DNA from: Bradyrhizobium valentinum
GTDB lineage: Bacteria > Pseudomonadota > Alphaproteobacteria > Rhizobiales > Xanthobacteraceae
Direction: 5' to 3'
NCBI RefSeq assembly: GCF_001440405.1
Contig: NZ_LLXX01000119.1
Coordinates: 233,916 to 297,915, forward strand
DNA length: 64,000 nt
The number at the start of each line of letters is the position of its first letter. Position 1 is the first letter of the stretch. The position numbers and the translations under genes are program-made. Under the pieces are notes generated by a model. It did no database searches. It saw only the letters and a program-made list of their open reading frames with translations, and was not told the origin of the DNA. Of the stretch, positions 7,354 to 16,753 are shown one piece after another.

Positions 7354-9665
7354 GCTCTCTTCGGGTGCAAGGTCACAACCGAGCGCATATCGGCCTGTAC
7401 GCGCATGGCCTCCTCGATAGCGGCCACCAGCGCCGTCTGGTCGAACGGCTTGGAAATGCGCGGCAGGTGCGTGAAGCCTGGAAGCTCGGCATATCCCGTG
7501 CAGAGCACTACGGGCGTGCCGGGACGCTCGGCGGCCACTACCTCGGCAAGCTGAAGCCCGTTCATTCCCGGCATGGCATAATCGGTCACCACGATGTCGA
7601 TCTTCGGCATTCGGGGCAGCAGCCGGACTGCCTCCTCGCCAGAGCGCGCCTCGATCACGGCGTGGCCGAGATCATCGAGCATCGCAGCGATGCTGTCGAG
7701 AACAAGAAGATCATCATCGACGACCAGCACGGAGATGGGTCGACTGCGGGATGCGGGGCGCGACGGCTCGGCCGCATGGGGCACCGCCACCTTTTCGTCC
7801 TGACAGGCGGGCAGCCAGATCTCGGCCGTGGTCCCTTCGCCGATGTGGCTCTTCAGCAGCAGCACGCCTCCGGACTGTTCGGCTAACCCTTTCACCATCG
7901 AGAGGCCGAGGCCGGTTCCCTTGCCAACACCCTTGGTCGTAAAGAACGGCTCCTGCGCATGTTTCAGCGTCGCCTCGTCCATGCCGCATCCGGTGTCGCT
8001 CACCGAAAGCGCGACGTATCGTCCCTCCGCAAGGCCGTCGATGGCATGCTCTTCGCGCGCGGCGATGCTGATCACCCCACCGCCCGCCGTTATCGCATCG
8101 CGCGCATTGACAGCGAGGTTGAGGATCGCGAGCTCAAGCTGGTTGGCATCGACCTTCACATTTGCGAGTTCGATCGGAAAACGGGTCTCGACCCGGATGC
8201 CCGGATCAAACTTCAAGAGCGCTGCCATTCCGCGCACCAGTTCCGGGACATTCACGACGACGGGCCTGAGGTCCTGCTTGCGCGCGAATGCAAGCATGCG
8301 CTGGGTCAGCGAGGCGCCCCGGAGAGCACCCTGGATCGCGTTGTCGAGGAGCCGGTGGATCCTGGGATCTTCCGGCTGGAGGCGCTTCTTCGCGAGTTCG
8401 AGGCTGCCCAGGATCACGGCGAGTATGTTGTTGAAGTCGTGGGCCACGCCGCCGGTAAGCTGTCCGATAGTCTCCATCTTCTGCGACATCGCGAGCGCGT
8501 CGCGCGTGCGCTCCAGCGCTTCCTGGGCTCGGCGGCGTTCCGTCACGTCCCGAACGATCTTGGCGAAGCCTATGGTCTCGCCCCGCTCGTTTTGCACCAC
8601 ACGTATAGTCGTCTCGGCCCAGAAGCGGCTGCCGTCCTTGCGAATGCGCCAGCCTTCGCCTGTCGACTTGCCTTCCCGCTTGGCCTCCAGAAGCATGGCA
8701 TCAGGAATTCCGGAATCGCGCTCCTCGTCGGTGTGAAGGATAGCGTAGTGCGTCCCGACGATCTCGTCGCCGTAGCCGATCAGCCGGCGCGCGCCGAGAT
8801 TCCAGTTCGCCACCCGTCCCTCGGGGTCTAGCGTGAAGATGGCGTGATCGGCCACCCCCTCCACCAGCAGCCGGAATTTCTCCTCGCTTCGCCTGAGCGC
8901 CTCGGCTTCGCGACCAGCTCGTTCGGCCGAGAATCGGTCGTACACGGCCGCAGCAAGTCCCATCATAAGGACGACAATCGTGGTGCCAGCGATCAGGAAC
9001 GCGAGGGGCGCTTGTCCCACCGAGCCGGGTGCTGCGCGGCCAAGGACGACATCCGCGGGAACGAAGGAGGAGCCCCGCATGGCTGCGTAGTGCATCCCGG
9101 AAATCGCCACGCCCATGACGGCTCCCGCCGCTATGCGCTCGAGCACGCTCGTCATGTGAAAAGCGAGGCGCAGCGCTATGATGGACGCTCCGATCGCAAT
9201 GGCGATGGAAAGCACGACCCAGACGGGGTCATAGTGGATGGAAGCCGCCATCCGCATGGCGCTCATGCCGGTGTAGTGCATGCCGGAAATCGCGAGCCCC
9301 ATTGCAATGCCGGAAACGACGAGCGCGTTCGGCCGCCGACTTACGACGACGAACGCGGCTGCCGCCACCAGGATGGGAATGGCAAGCGAGAGAAGCGTGA
9401 GGAGCGGATCGTAGGAAATATCCACGCCGGGCAGGCTAAAGGCCAGCATGGCCACGAAATGCATCGACCAGATGCCGCCGCCCATGGCGACTGCCGCAGC
9501 CCCGAGCCAGCCCAGGCTGGCGGAACCTGAAGCGGCCCGCATGCGAGTCGCAAGATCCAGTGCCGTGTAGGAGGAAAGCGCGGCGATCAGGATCGACAGC
9601 GCGACGAGAACGGGGTCATGGGAGCCTGGATGGTGATGCATTCCGTCGACGCGCGTTGAAAACAT
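7350..9665 (-). CDS. Hybrid sensor histidine kinase with MHYT, PAS and receiver domains
   Basis: About 771 residues. The N-terminal ~240 residues form an MHYT sensor with seven hydrophobic segments and the repeated motifs WSMHFVAML, GMHYTGMSAM and GMHYAAMRG, thought to bind a metal such as copper and sense a gas or redox signal. A PAS domain follows, then HisKA (GGVAHDFNNILAV, phospho-acceptor His), HATPase_c (GCGMD and GTGLGLSMV) and a C-terminal receiver (VLVVDDD, phospho-acceptor Asp in VVTDYAMPG). ATG at 9665 is used; ATG at 9641 is also possible. Upstream codons run through a tRNA-like fragment and are not coding. No separate response regulator is adjacent, so the partner is unknown. Confidence 0.9.
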   Translation of the reverse strand: MFSTRVDGMHHHPGSHDPVLVALSILIAALSSYTALDLATRMRAASGSASLGWLGAAAVAMGGGIWSMHFVAMLAFSLPGVDISYDPLLTLLSLAIPILVAAAAFVVVSRRPNALVVSGIAMGLAISGMHYTGMSAMRMAASIHYDPVWVVLSIAIAIGASIIALRLAFHMTSVLERIAAGAVMGVAISGMHYAAMRGSSFVPADVVLGRAAPGSVGQAPLAFLIAGTTIVVLMMGLAAAVYDRFSAERAGREAEALRRSEEKFRLLVEGVADHAIFTLDPEGRVANWNLGARRLIGYGDEIVGTHYAILHTDEERDSGIPDAMLLEAKREGKSTGEGWRIRKDGSRFWAETTIRVVQNERGETIGFAKIVRDVTERRRAQEALERTRDALAMSQKMETIGQLTGGVAHDFNNILAVILGSLELAKKRLQPEDPRIHRLLDNAIQGALRGASLTQRMLAFARKQDLRPVVVNVPELVRGMAALLKFDPGIRVETRFPIELANVKVDANQLELAILNLAVNARDAITAGGGVISIAAREEHAIDGLAEGRYVALSVSDTGCGMDEATLKHAQEPFFTTKGVGKGTGLGLSMVKGLAEQSGGVLLLKSHIGEGTTAEIWLPACQDEKVAVPHAAEPSRPASRSRPISVLVVDDDLLVLDSIAAMLDDLGHAVIEARSGEEAVRLLPRMPKIDIVVTDYAMPGMNGLQLAEVVAAERPGTPVVLCTGYAELPGFTHLPRISKPFDQTALVAAIEEAMRVQADMRSVVTLHPKRA

Positions 9666-9741
9666 CTGAATAGCACCGTTTTTCCAACGGTGCATTGTTC
9701 CGGTGCCGAATAGTTGAAGATGCCAAGTTCGGCGAAAAGCC

Positions 9742-9794
9742 GGCCGGGCCGGGAGGAATCGAACCTCCAATGGCAGAATCAAGATCCGCTGCAT
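9742..9794 (-). pseudogene. tRNA-Gln(UUG)-like 3' fragment
   Basis: On the minus strand a 5-bp stem GCGGA/TCTGC closes a 7-nt loop TCTTGAT with anticodon TTG (9780-9782), then a 4-nt variable loop and a T arm GGAGG-TTCGATT-CCTCC. This resembles the anticodon and T arms of tRNA-Gln. No matching 5' acceptor strand or D arm sits at the normal distance, and no CCA follows. It is therefore called a relic, perhaps left by integration or deletion. The sequence GGCCCGGC at 9855-9862 is complementary to the 3' acceptor side but 110 nt away. Confidence 0.35.
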
Positions 9795-10117
9795 TATTCA
9801 ACGATTTCAAGGGGCATTTGGAAAAATGACGAAAATGCCCCTGGCATTTTCAATGGCCCGGCAGTTGTTTCCAAATAAAGAAGCGACCCTTGCGGAGGCC
9901 GGTCAACAACGCCGGCAGTCGGCCGCTTCGAGCCGATGCCCGCTTTTACTGCGAATCGATAAGCGAGTTCTTATCGGTCGTAAGCAACGAACGGCCGCTT
10001 GTGCCAGCAGCGGACCTAGACGCGCCCGAAAACGAGGCCTGCTGTGCCCTCTTAAACGGACTTCGTGAGCCTGAACTCTCAGGTCCGAAAAGTGCCAATT
10101 CCGGAAGTGGACTGTGC

Positions 10118-10229
10118 CTACTCGATCACCTCGTCGGCACAGTCGAGAAAGGATGCCGGAATCTCGATGCCGAGCAATTTCGCTGTCTTTGGGATTGTTG
10201 GTAAGCAAGCATTTGGTGGGCTGCTCCGG
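10118..10229 (-). pseudogene. C-terminal relic of an ABC substrate-binding protein (ABC_sub_bind type)
   Basis: The minus strand reads EQPTKCLLTNN, then after one frame change PKTAKLLGIEIPASFL and DCADEVIE followed by TAG at 10118-10120. Many Bradyrhizobiaceae ABC substrate-binding proteins, as I recall, end in a very similar string (LKTAKALG...ARADEVIE). No upstream part of the gene is present. The rest of the 9.8-10.43 kb gap holds no credible gene, only degraded intergenic sequence with a TCCGAAAAGTGCCAA block at 10084-10098. Confidence 0.55.
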
Positions 10230-10432
10230 TCATTGAAAGTTTGCGGTTCACGGGTCAGGTCAACCACGCATCATAAGATGATCAGAACGAGAGTTGCCCC
10301 CGGCTTGGGTCCTCGTTGATTGAGCAGGCGCCGCGCTCAGCTTCCACCAATAGGCTGTCGGGCATAAACGCTTCCACTACTCTGCACAGGACCGGGCGGC
10401 GCCCCACGGCAGGGGGCGTCGCCCGACTGCTG

Positions 10433-12229
10433 TCAGATCGTCACGCGGCTGCCGTCGAAGCGCGTGAAGGAGAAGCCGTCGAAGGGCTCGCGCAGCGTCG
10501 TGCGCTCGTCCCGCAGCATTCCGATCGCCACTTCCTCGCCGATAGCCATCGAGGCGGAAGCATCCGAACGCCAGTGGATGCCCGACCAGTTCCGTCCGAA
10601 GCCGAAATTCACCGCGAGCTTGTTCAACTCGCCGCCAACCGTGAGCGGCGGCCCGCTATAGGGCACGAGCTTCGTCGGGTCAGCCGGATCGGGCTGAACC
10701 GGGTTGGCGATGACGCGGCTCTCGTCGAAGAACGCCTTCAATATGGTAGCTGTGACAGCACCAACGCCCGTGGCGCCGCCGGGATAGGTGGAGTGAAGCG
10801 GCGCTCCCTCCGGATAGGTTTGTGACAGAAGATAGCTGCCGTATTTGGCTTTGCTGCGATCGAGGGCTTCCGATTTCAGGAAACTCTCATGCAACGGGTA
10901 ATCGCTCACGCCATTGGCGAGGCGATGGTGCGCCAGGCCGCCATAGGCTTCCGGTCGCGCGGCCCGGTGCACAAAATACTTCTGCCAGTAGGACGCACGG
11001 ACGGAGTTACTGATCCCCGTGGTGAGCAGGGCCTGCACATAGGGCAACCCGAAGGTGCCCCCTCCAGGTCCCTGTGTCTTCGATTTCCGATATGGATTCG
11101 ACGGATAGGACACGGGGTCCGCCGGGGGAAACATGCCGGTGTAGCGTGGGTCCGCTCCACCGCCGGGGGTGGCAAGCATCAGTGCTGCCGCCCACCCAAG
11201 TGCAGGAAGCGTGCGGACATACTCCGCGAGATCTCTTCCTGTCGTGATGTATCGCGGTGTCGTGTCGAACTGCAACCGGCGTTTCGATGCAGCGCCGTTC
11301 TGGATCGCCAGCCACTCGTCGTATTCGGTCAGGAATTCGCTGGCGGGCAACGCGGTGCGAATTTGAGCACTGATCCACTGTGCGGAATAGGGCACGTCCC
11401 GGAGCAGGAATTGCGAGATCAGCGGGCCATCCAGAACGCCTGGAGGCGTGACGGAGCGGCCCTTCGGGTCGGTCGGGTCGAAATAAAGCACATTGGCACG
11501 GAACAACGTACCGGGTGTGACCCGCCCACCGGACTTCGGTCCCCGGAAATCGGCAAGCTTGTTCAGTTCCTCGGTGGCTGCAAGCACGTCGCGATGGGAG
11601 GTGTCGTCGCGCAACTCGGTAAGCGGAACGTCACGAAGCAGGGATTGCCAATATACCTCGACCGCCTCGCCGCCGCGCTCCGCACTTGCAAGGGCCGGCG
11701 CCGGCGGTATCGCAATTTGGGTAGGGTTGATGCCGCTCAGGCTGACGGCCTGCGTGCCCAGGGGGTTGACCAGTTTGCGGGTGCCGCCGAGCGGGATTTT
11801 CTCGAAATCAGCTGCTTCGCCCGACTGGCAAGCGGCATAGAGCGCCTGCCACGCCGCCTGCTCCACTTCGCCGCGTTTGTCGTGCGGCAGGCCCCGTGTG
11901 TCGGAACCGATCTTGTTGGTGTAGCGCGCCTCATCGCCATTCGCCGGATGAGGCGGGATCGGAATTTTCTCGTTGTTGCTCGCGCAGGCCTGTCGGACTT
12001 CGAAGGCGCGGCGCTTGAACGCCGCGTCGAGCGGGCGCACGTCCACGCTCACGCCCACAGTCTGCGCCGCGGCCGGGGCTACTCCGGGCATGCCCGGCGG
12101 AGACGCAAGCACGGCGGCGCCAACTGCGATGCCGGCCCCGCCGAGGAGCGAGCGGCGAGTGACCGCCGTGGTCGGCAGGGTCGGCGATGTCAGGTCAGAT
12201 TCAGTCGAAATGGTGGGGTGGTCAGCCAT
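10433..12229 (-). CDS. Vanadium-dependent haloperoxidase-like (PAP2 superfamily) secreted protein
   Basis: A 598-residue protein with a twin-arginine signal (TRRSLLGGAG, residues 24-33) for folded export. Family blocks are KYFVHRAARPEAYGG (residues 417-431, the Lys and Arg that bind vanadate) and GRNWSGIHWRSDA (545-557, with Arg546 and His552, the vanadate ligand). Vanadium haloperoxidases oxidise halides with hydrogen peroxide. The loop that normally reads YP(S/A)GHAT is YPGGATGV here (482-489), so the acid-base histidine appears to be missing; activity may be altered. ATG at 12229 follows GGGAGGAG. It is a single gene. A phosphatase-like or inactive role is the alternative. Confidence 0.8.
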   Translation of the reverse strand: MADHPTISTESDLTSPTLPTTAVTRRSLLGGAGIAVGAAVLASPPGMPGVAPAAAQTVGVSVDVRPLDAAFKRRAFEVRQACASNNEKIPIPPHPANGDEARYTNKIGSDTRGLPHDKRGEVEQAAWQALYAACQSGEAADFEKIPLGGTRKLVNPLGTQAVSLSGINPTQIAIPPAPALASAERGGEAVEVYWQSLLRDVPLTELRDDTSHRDVLAATEELNKLADFRGPKSGGRVTPGTLFRANVLYFDPTDPKGRSVTPPGVLDGPLISQFLLRDVPYSAQWISAQIRTALPASEFLTEYDEWLAIQNGAASKRRLQFDTTPRYITTGRDLAEYVRTLPALGWAAALMLATPGGGADPRYTGMFPPADPVSYPSNPYRKSKTQGPGGGTFGLPYVQALLTTGISNSVRASYWQKYFVHRAARPEAYGGLAHHRLANGVSDYPLHESFLKSEALDRSKAKYGSYLLSQTYPEGAPLHSTYPGGATGVGAVTATILKAFFDESRVIANPVQPDPADPTKLVPYSGPPLTVGGELNKLAVNFGFGRNWSGIHWRSDASASMAIGEEVAIGMLRDERTTLREPFDGFSFTRFDGSRVTI

Positions 12230-12253
12230 GGAGATCTCCTCCCTCGCAGGCAC

Positions 12254-12867
12254 GCTCTGGGGCCCGCGTTTCAGGATTCAAAGCATCCGGGCGCGCCTTG
12301 CGCGCACCCGCGTTGGAATGCGAATGCTGAAGGACCGGCGAAAAAGAAGTCGGTGATTTGAGTGCAATGCTTGCCGATGGCACGACCGCTGTCCGTTCAG
12401 TCCCGCGAGGAATTCGGCATTTCCCGCCTGCGACGACAGCTATTGAAAGAGTACACGATCTCGTGCGTCCTGAAAAGACGCCTGAATCTTTGGACGACTT
12501 CCGCTTAGGGTCAATTGCGTCTATTTGACCGGGCCACGGCGACTTCCGGTCTACCAGGTGAACGGACATTTTCAGGATAGGCAAGCATGTCTCATAGGTT
12601 GCCAGGAAGAGACATCCGCTTCCGCAAGTCCGCACTCTGCTCCTCGAAGTTGCTTGGTTGCGCACGCGAGAAATTGCAATTTCAGCCAGTGTAGATCCAG
12701 CCCCTGCGGCCGTAAAGACCGCCCAAAGCCCACCGGTTATTCTTGTCGCTCGCTTGACGATCAACGTCGCTCGCAAGAGTTTACGCACCGAGACTGACAC
12801 TTCCGAAAAGTGCCAAAGGTAGACCGTTTCCGAGAATGCAGAGCATGTACGTTGCGGTTTCGATGAG
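12254..12867. other. Gene-free stretch with degraded dispersed sequence
   Basis: No credible gene was found in these 614 bases. The right part contains blocks such as ACTTCCGGTCT (12542-12552) and CTTCCGAAAAGTGCCAAAGG (12800-12819) that recur on the far side of the aldo/keto reductase and, in part, near 10084. They look like remnants of a family of dispersed intergenic sequences. Open frames here are not conserved-looking. Confidence 0.5.
12800..12819 (+). repeat. Short dispersed block (type D), left copy
   Basis: CTTCCGAAAAGTGCCAAAGG recurs at 13925-13944 with one mismatch in the same orientation, so the two copies flank the aldo/keto reductase gene. A shorter related copy is at 10084-10098. 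Confidence 0.5.
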
Positions 12868-13734
12868 ATGGAGTTGCGGGTGGAACAGTCTCCTAACAAA
12901 GGCGCAGCTGTTGCTGGAACAATTGGCCTTGGGGACTTAACAGTTAACCGATTGGGCTTCGGCGCAATGCGTCTATGCGGAGATTCAGCTTGGGGAAGAC
13001 CAAGGGATCGAGGGCATGTCAATCGGGTTCTGCATCGCGCGGTCGAGCTTGGCGTGAATTTTATCGACACGGCGGATAGTTACGGCCCCGAGACGAACGA
13101 GTTATTAATCTCGGAGGCGCTGTGTCCTTACCCTCGGGGTTTGGTCATTGCCACGAAAGGTGGCTTGGTGCGACCAAATCGACGATCTTGGATCCCAGAC
13201 GGTCGCCCCGACCATTTGCGACGCGCGGTTGAAGGTAGCTTACAGTGCTTGCGGCTAGAGCGCATCGATTTGTATCAATTTCATGCGCCTGATCCCAATG
13301 TGCCATTCATAGAGTCGGTTGGAGCATTGGCTGATTTACAGCGCTTAGGCCAAATTCGCCATATTGGCATTTCGAACGTCACGGTTGCGCAGCTCGAAGT
13401 GGCGCGCTCCATCACGCCAATCGTGTCGGTTCAGAACATGTACAATCTGCGAAACCGAACCAGCGAAGACGTACTCGCCGCGTGCGAGCGTCTTAGAATT
13501 GCTTTTCTGCCGTGGTATCCCCTGGGCGGCAAACGCGGCCTAAGGGCACTCAAGATAAAGCAAGTCGCCTCGCGTCGCGGTCTCACGCACGCAGCCTTAT
13601 CTCTTGCGTGGCTGCTCGCTAAATCACCTGTTATGCTGCCAATCCCCGGCACTCGATCCATTGATCACCTAGAGGATAATGTGCTTGCGGCCGCCCTCAA
13701 GCTTGCGCCGGAAGACTTCGACGATTTGGGATGA
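12868..13734 (+). CDS. Aldo/keto reductase
   Basis: A 288-residue NADPH-dependent oxidoreductase of the aldo/keto reductase family, reducing an aldehyde or ketone. The catalytic tetrad is visible: Asp67 (FIDTAD), Tyr72 (DSYG), Lys97 (ATKGG) and His139 (YQFHAPD). The N-terminal strand LGFGAMRL and the cofactor loop near IPGTRSIDHLEDN are typical. Codon use is less GC-biased than in neighbours (for example TTA, AAT and ATT codons are frequent), and the gene stands alone between related short repeats, which hints at acquisition by transfer. ATG at 12868 has only a weak ribosome site. The natural substrate is unknown. Confidence 0.88.
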   Translation: MELRVEQSPNKGAAVAGTIGLGDLTVNRLGFGAMRLCGDSAWGRPRDRGHVNRVLHRAVELGVNFIDTADSYGPETNELLISEALCPYPRGLVIATKGGLVRPNRRSWIPDGRPDHLRRAVEGSLQCLRLERIDLYQFHAPDPNVPFIESVGALADLQRLGQIRHIGISNVTVAQLEVARSITPIVSVQNMYNLRNRTSEDVLAACERLRIAFLPWYPLGGKRGLRALKIKQVASRRGLTHAALSLAWLLAKSPVMLPIPGTRSIDHLEDNVLAAALKLAPEDFDDLG

Positions 13735-13924
13735 AGGTGCGTTTCATGAAACGACATCGATCTTTAGGTTACGAGAACTTGCTACGCAACCTGTCACAGT
13801 GAAAGATGCTCCATTTTGAACTAAGCACGATTGATGAGCGCTTTGGTCAATCGCGTCGGTTCGCCCCACCGCTAACCACTTCCGGTCTTGCCCCAACTGC
13901 GGACATCACGCACCGGCACCACCG

Positions 13925-13944
13925 CTTCCGAAAGGTGCCAAAGG
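13925..13944 (+). repeat. Short dispersed block (type D), right copy
   Basis: CTTCCGAAAGGTGCCAAAGG matches the copy at 12800-12819 in 19 of 20 positions. Upstream of it ACTTCCGGTCT also repeats a block found at 12542-12552, so the order of blocks is the same on both sides of the reductase gene. Confidence 0.5.
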
Positions 13945-13961
13945 CGGTCGTCCTTTCGATC

Positions 13962-15242
13962 TCATCGCAAATCGGAACCGAAGATCATATCAGGGACAAG
14001 CAAGACCACCGAGGGGACGAAGATCAGTATCAGGGTCACCGCGGTGACGGCGATCAAAAACGGCGTCGAGTCTCGGGTGTACTCGCTGATCGGACAACGC
14101 AGCACCTGGCAGGCGACGAACATGGCGGCGCCGACGGGCGGCGTGTAGTTTCCGATCGTGGCAGCAATAATGAACACGAGCCCGAAATGGACCGGATCAA
14201 TCCCGTACTTCGTCACCAACGGAAGGAAGATAGGCGTCAGCATGATGATGAGCACCGAGCCTTCCATGAAGGTGCCGGCGATCAGGATGAAGAGCACGAT
14301 GAGCACCATTACAACGTGCGCGTTTTCCGTCATGCCCAACATCCAATCCGAAATCACCTCGGGTATTCGCTCGAACACGATGCCGTAACCAAAGATCGCG
14401 GAGAGCGCGAGCAGGAACATCACGGCCCCGACATCGACCAGGCTGCCTTCGATGGCTTCACGGAAACTCGCGAACGTCAGCATCCGGTAGGCGAAGAACC
14501 CCACCGCCACCGAATAGATGACCGCGAAGGCTCCAATCTCCGATGGCGTGAAGATGCCGTAACGCAATCCCGCCAACAGGAAGATGGGAAACAGGATGGC
14601 CCAGATGCCACCCCACGACGCCAGCAGGATTTCACGCGCAGTCGCCCGCGTCTCGCGTTCCGGCCCGTAGCCGCGGCGGCGGGCGGTGATGGCTATCGCA
14701 ACGGCGAGAGCTGCCCACAGCATGAGACCCGGAATAATGCCGGCAGCAAATAGCCGTCCGATCGAGACCTGGCCGACCGTGCCATACAGTATGAATCCAA
14801 TCCCGGGGGGAATGATTGGCGCCAGCAGAGAACCGTACGAAATCACGCCGGCCGCATAGCCGCGCTTGAGCATCTGCAATCCGATGATGCGGGCATTCAT
14901 TGCCGCGTCGGCAATCGAGGACCCCGTCACCCCGCTCATCAGCGTCGAGAGTGCAATAGAGGTCTGCGCCAGACTGCCGTGCATTCTTCCTGTCAGTACC
15001 GTGGCGAGCTTGAGCAGGTTGGTCGTGATGCCGGAGTTGTTGAGAAAATTGCCGGCGAGGATAAACAGCGGAACCGCAAGCAGCGCGAAATTCTGCGTCT
15101 CGGTTACCGTTACCTGTATCGGGATTGTTGCCGGCAGTTCCGGATGCTGGATGAAGAACAGCGCGCCGGCGATTCCAATCGCGAAGGCAACTGGCATTCC
15201 GATCAGCATCAGTACTGTGAACGCAATGATTACGATCAACAT
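13962..15242 (-). CDS. dctM: TRAP transporter large permease (DctM type)
   Basis: A 426-residue inner-membrane protein with about 12 hydrophobic segments, the sodium-coupled channel of a tripartite ATP-independent periplasmic transporter. Family features include GMPVAFAIGIAG near the N-terminus, LLAVPLFILAGNFLNNSGI, the GVTGSSIADAA loop and LAPIIPPGIGFILYG. It is last in a three-gene minus-strand operon after the small permease (16-bp gap) and the binding protein. The substrate, probably a carboxylate, is not predictable from this subunit. Confidence 0.95.
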   Translation of the reverse strand: MLIVIIAFTVLMLIGMPVAFAIGIAGALFFIQHPELPATIPIQVTVTETQNFALLAVPLFILAGNFLNNSGITTNLLKLATVLTGRMHGSLAQTSIALSTLMSGVTGSSIADAAMNARIIGLQMLKRGYAAGVISYGSLLAPIIPPGIGFILYGTVGQVSIGRLFAAGIIPGLMLWAALAVAIAITARRRGYGPERETRATAREILLASWGGIWAILFPIFLLAGLRYGIFTPSEIGAFAVIYSVAVGFFAYRMLTFASFREAIEGSLVDVGAVMFLLALSAIFGYGIVFERIPEVISDWMLGMTENAHVVMVLIVLFILIAGTFMEGSVLIIMLTPIFLPLVTKYGIDPVHFGLVFIIAATIGNYTPPVGAAMFVACQVLRCPISEYTRDSTPFLIAVTAVTLILIFVPSVVLLVPDMIFGSDLR

Positions 15243-15258
15243 GGCCGTGCGCGTCGGA

Positions 15259-15753
15259 TCATATGACGTCGACGGCGCGATATTCGGCGCGCTCGCCCCG
15301 GAGTTCTCCGCGGACCTTGAGCGCGGTTGTCACGATCAGCAGCGCCGCGCCGACCGGCAAGCTCATTGTGACCCAAGAGTAGCTGACTTCCGGAATGCCC
15401 TGGAAGCTGCGTACCCGACTGATCCACGATAAATAGGCACCCATCACGAGGAGGTAAAACAGGAACGCGGTGATCAATGCGTAGTTCACCATACGGAGGG
15501 CCGTCTGGAGCTTGTCCGGCAGGCGATTGGCGAAAACTTCGATGGCCATCATGCTATTCTTCCGCCAGGCAATGTCGGCGCACAGAAAGCAGGCCCAGGC
15601 GAACAGGGCGGTCGAAACATCCGTCGACCAGTTGATCGGATGGCCCAGCATCCGCATGACGCCGCCAAGAAAGATCAGGATTACCATCACGATGAGAAAC
15701 ACGGAGGCGATCCATGCCTCGGCGGCGCATACACGCTGGTAGACTTTCTGCAT
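15259..15753 (-). CDS. dctQ: TRAP transporter small permease (DctQ type)
   Basis: A 164-residue protein with four predicted membrane helices, typical of DctQ, which pairs with the large permease. The N-terminal region holds the first helix (WIASVFLIVMVILIFLGG) and the conserved W-S-x-D-V pattern (INWSTDVSTALFAWACFL). It sits 10 bp after the binding-protein gene and 16 bp before dctM on the minus strand, so all three are likely one transcript. Confidence 0.92.
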   Translation of the reverse strand: MQKVYQRVCAAEAWIASVFLIVMVILIFLGGVMRMLGHPINWSTDVSTALFAWACFLCADIAWRKNSMMAIEVFANRLPDKLQTALRMVNYALITAFLFYLLVMGAYLSWISRVRSFQGIPEVSYSWVTMSLPVGAALLIVTTALKVRGELRGERAEYRAVDVI

Positions 15754-15763
15754 TCAGCGGAAC

Positions 15764-16753
15764 CTACTTGCCGATTTCCTTATGCACCGCGCTCTTGGCA
15801 TCGGTTATCTTCATGACCTCGAACGCTTTGTCGCCGGCCTTCCGGAAAGCGGCGAGATCGACATCCTTGTTGATCGTCATGCCGCGAGACTTCAATTGCT
15901 GCTCGACTTCGGCCTCCAGCCTCAAGATCTGACGCGATGTCTCCTCTCCGGCTCGATCGGCCTCTTCCACCAGCGCGTCCTGATACTCCTTCGGCAGGCT
16001 GTCGAACCATTTGGCGCTGACGACTTCGAAGTTGATCAGCATGATGTGCCTTGTCTCATTCGCGACTTTAAGCACCTCGTAGAAGCGGCCGCCCGGAATG
16101 TTGTTGTAAACCAGCTCGACACCATCGATCGCCCGCTGCTGCAGTCCCGGGTACATCTCGCCGAATGCCATCGCTACCGGCACGGCGCCAAGCGCGCGTA
16201 TCGACTCTTGCCAAATTGGGGCCGGCGGCGTGCGGATGCGCAGGCCCTTCAGATCGTCCGGCGTCTTTATCGGCTTGTTCGTAAAGAAATGTCGATAGCC
16301 TTGCACCCAGTTGAAAGACACCACCTTGAGCCCGAACTTGGCCGCGAGTTCTTCCTGCCATTTTGCGACGGTCGGCGCTTTGCGCAGCTTGGCAACCTCT
16401 TCCAGCGTCTCGACGAAATAAGGTCCGTTCATCACGGCGATGCCGGGAACGTAGTTTCCCATACGCGCCGCGTCGGTGTTCTGGCCGATATTGGCTCCCT
16501 GCCTGATCTGCTCGATGATGTCTTCCTCGAGACCCAGTTGCGCGGAATGGAAGACATCGATCTTGAGACCGCCATTGGTGCGCTGCTCGACGGCTTTGGC
16601 CCACTTCAGGAAGCCGTCGTGGTATGGCTCCTTCGGGCCAAGCACGTGATTGAATTTCAGCGTGAATGTTTTCGGTGTCTGAGCCCAAACATTCGAACAG
16701 TCGAGCGCCCACAGGCCGAGCGCAGCACACGTGATCACAGCCAAATTTTTCAT
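15764..16753 (-). CDS. dctP: TRAP transporter substrate-binding protein (DctP type)
   Basis: A 329-residue periplasmic binding protein with a cleavable signal peptide ending near NVWAQ. The family arginine and surrounding motif is seen in LKGLRIRTPPAPIWQESIRALGA, with AFGEMYPGLQQRAIDGVE following, and a long C-terminal helix. ATG at 16753 is chosen because GGAGG stands just before it; codons further upstream are not credible. It heads the TRAP operon. The broken IclR gene upstream on the other strand is the likely former regulator. The ligand is probably an organic acid, by family. Confidence 0.93.
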   Translation of the reverse strand: MKNLAVITCAALGLWALDCSNVWAQTPKTFTLKFNHVLGPKEPYHDGFLKWAKAVEQRTNGGLKIDVFHSAQLGLEEDIIEQIRQGANIGQNTDAARMGNYVPGIAVMNGPYFVETLEEVAKLRKAPTVAKWQEELAAKFGLKVVSFNWVQGYRHFFTNKPIKTPDDLKGLRIRTPPAPIWQESIRALGAVPVAMAFGEMYPGLQQRAIDGVELVYNNIPGGRFYEVLKVANETRHIMLINFEVVSAKWFDSLPKEYQDALVEEADRAGEETSRQILRLEAEVEQQLKSRGMTINKDVDLAAFRKAGDKAFEVMKITDAKSAVHKEIGK

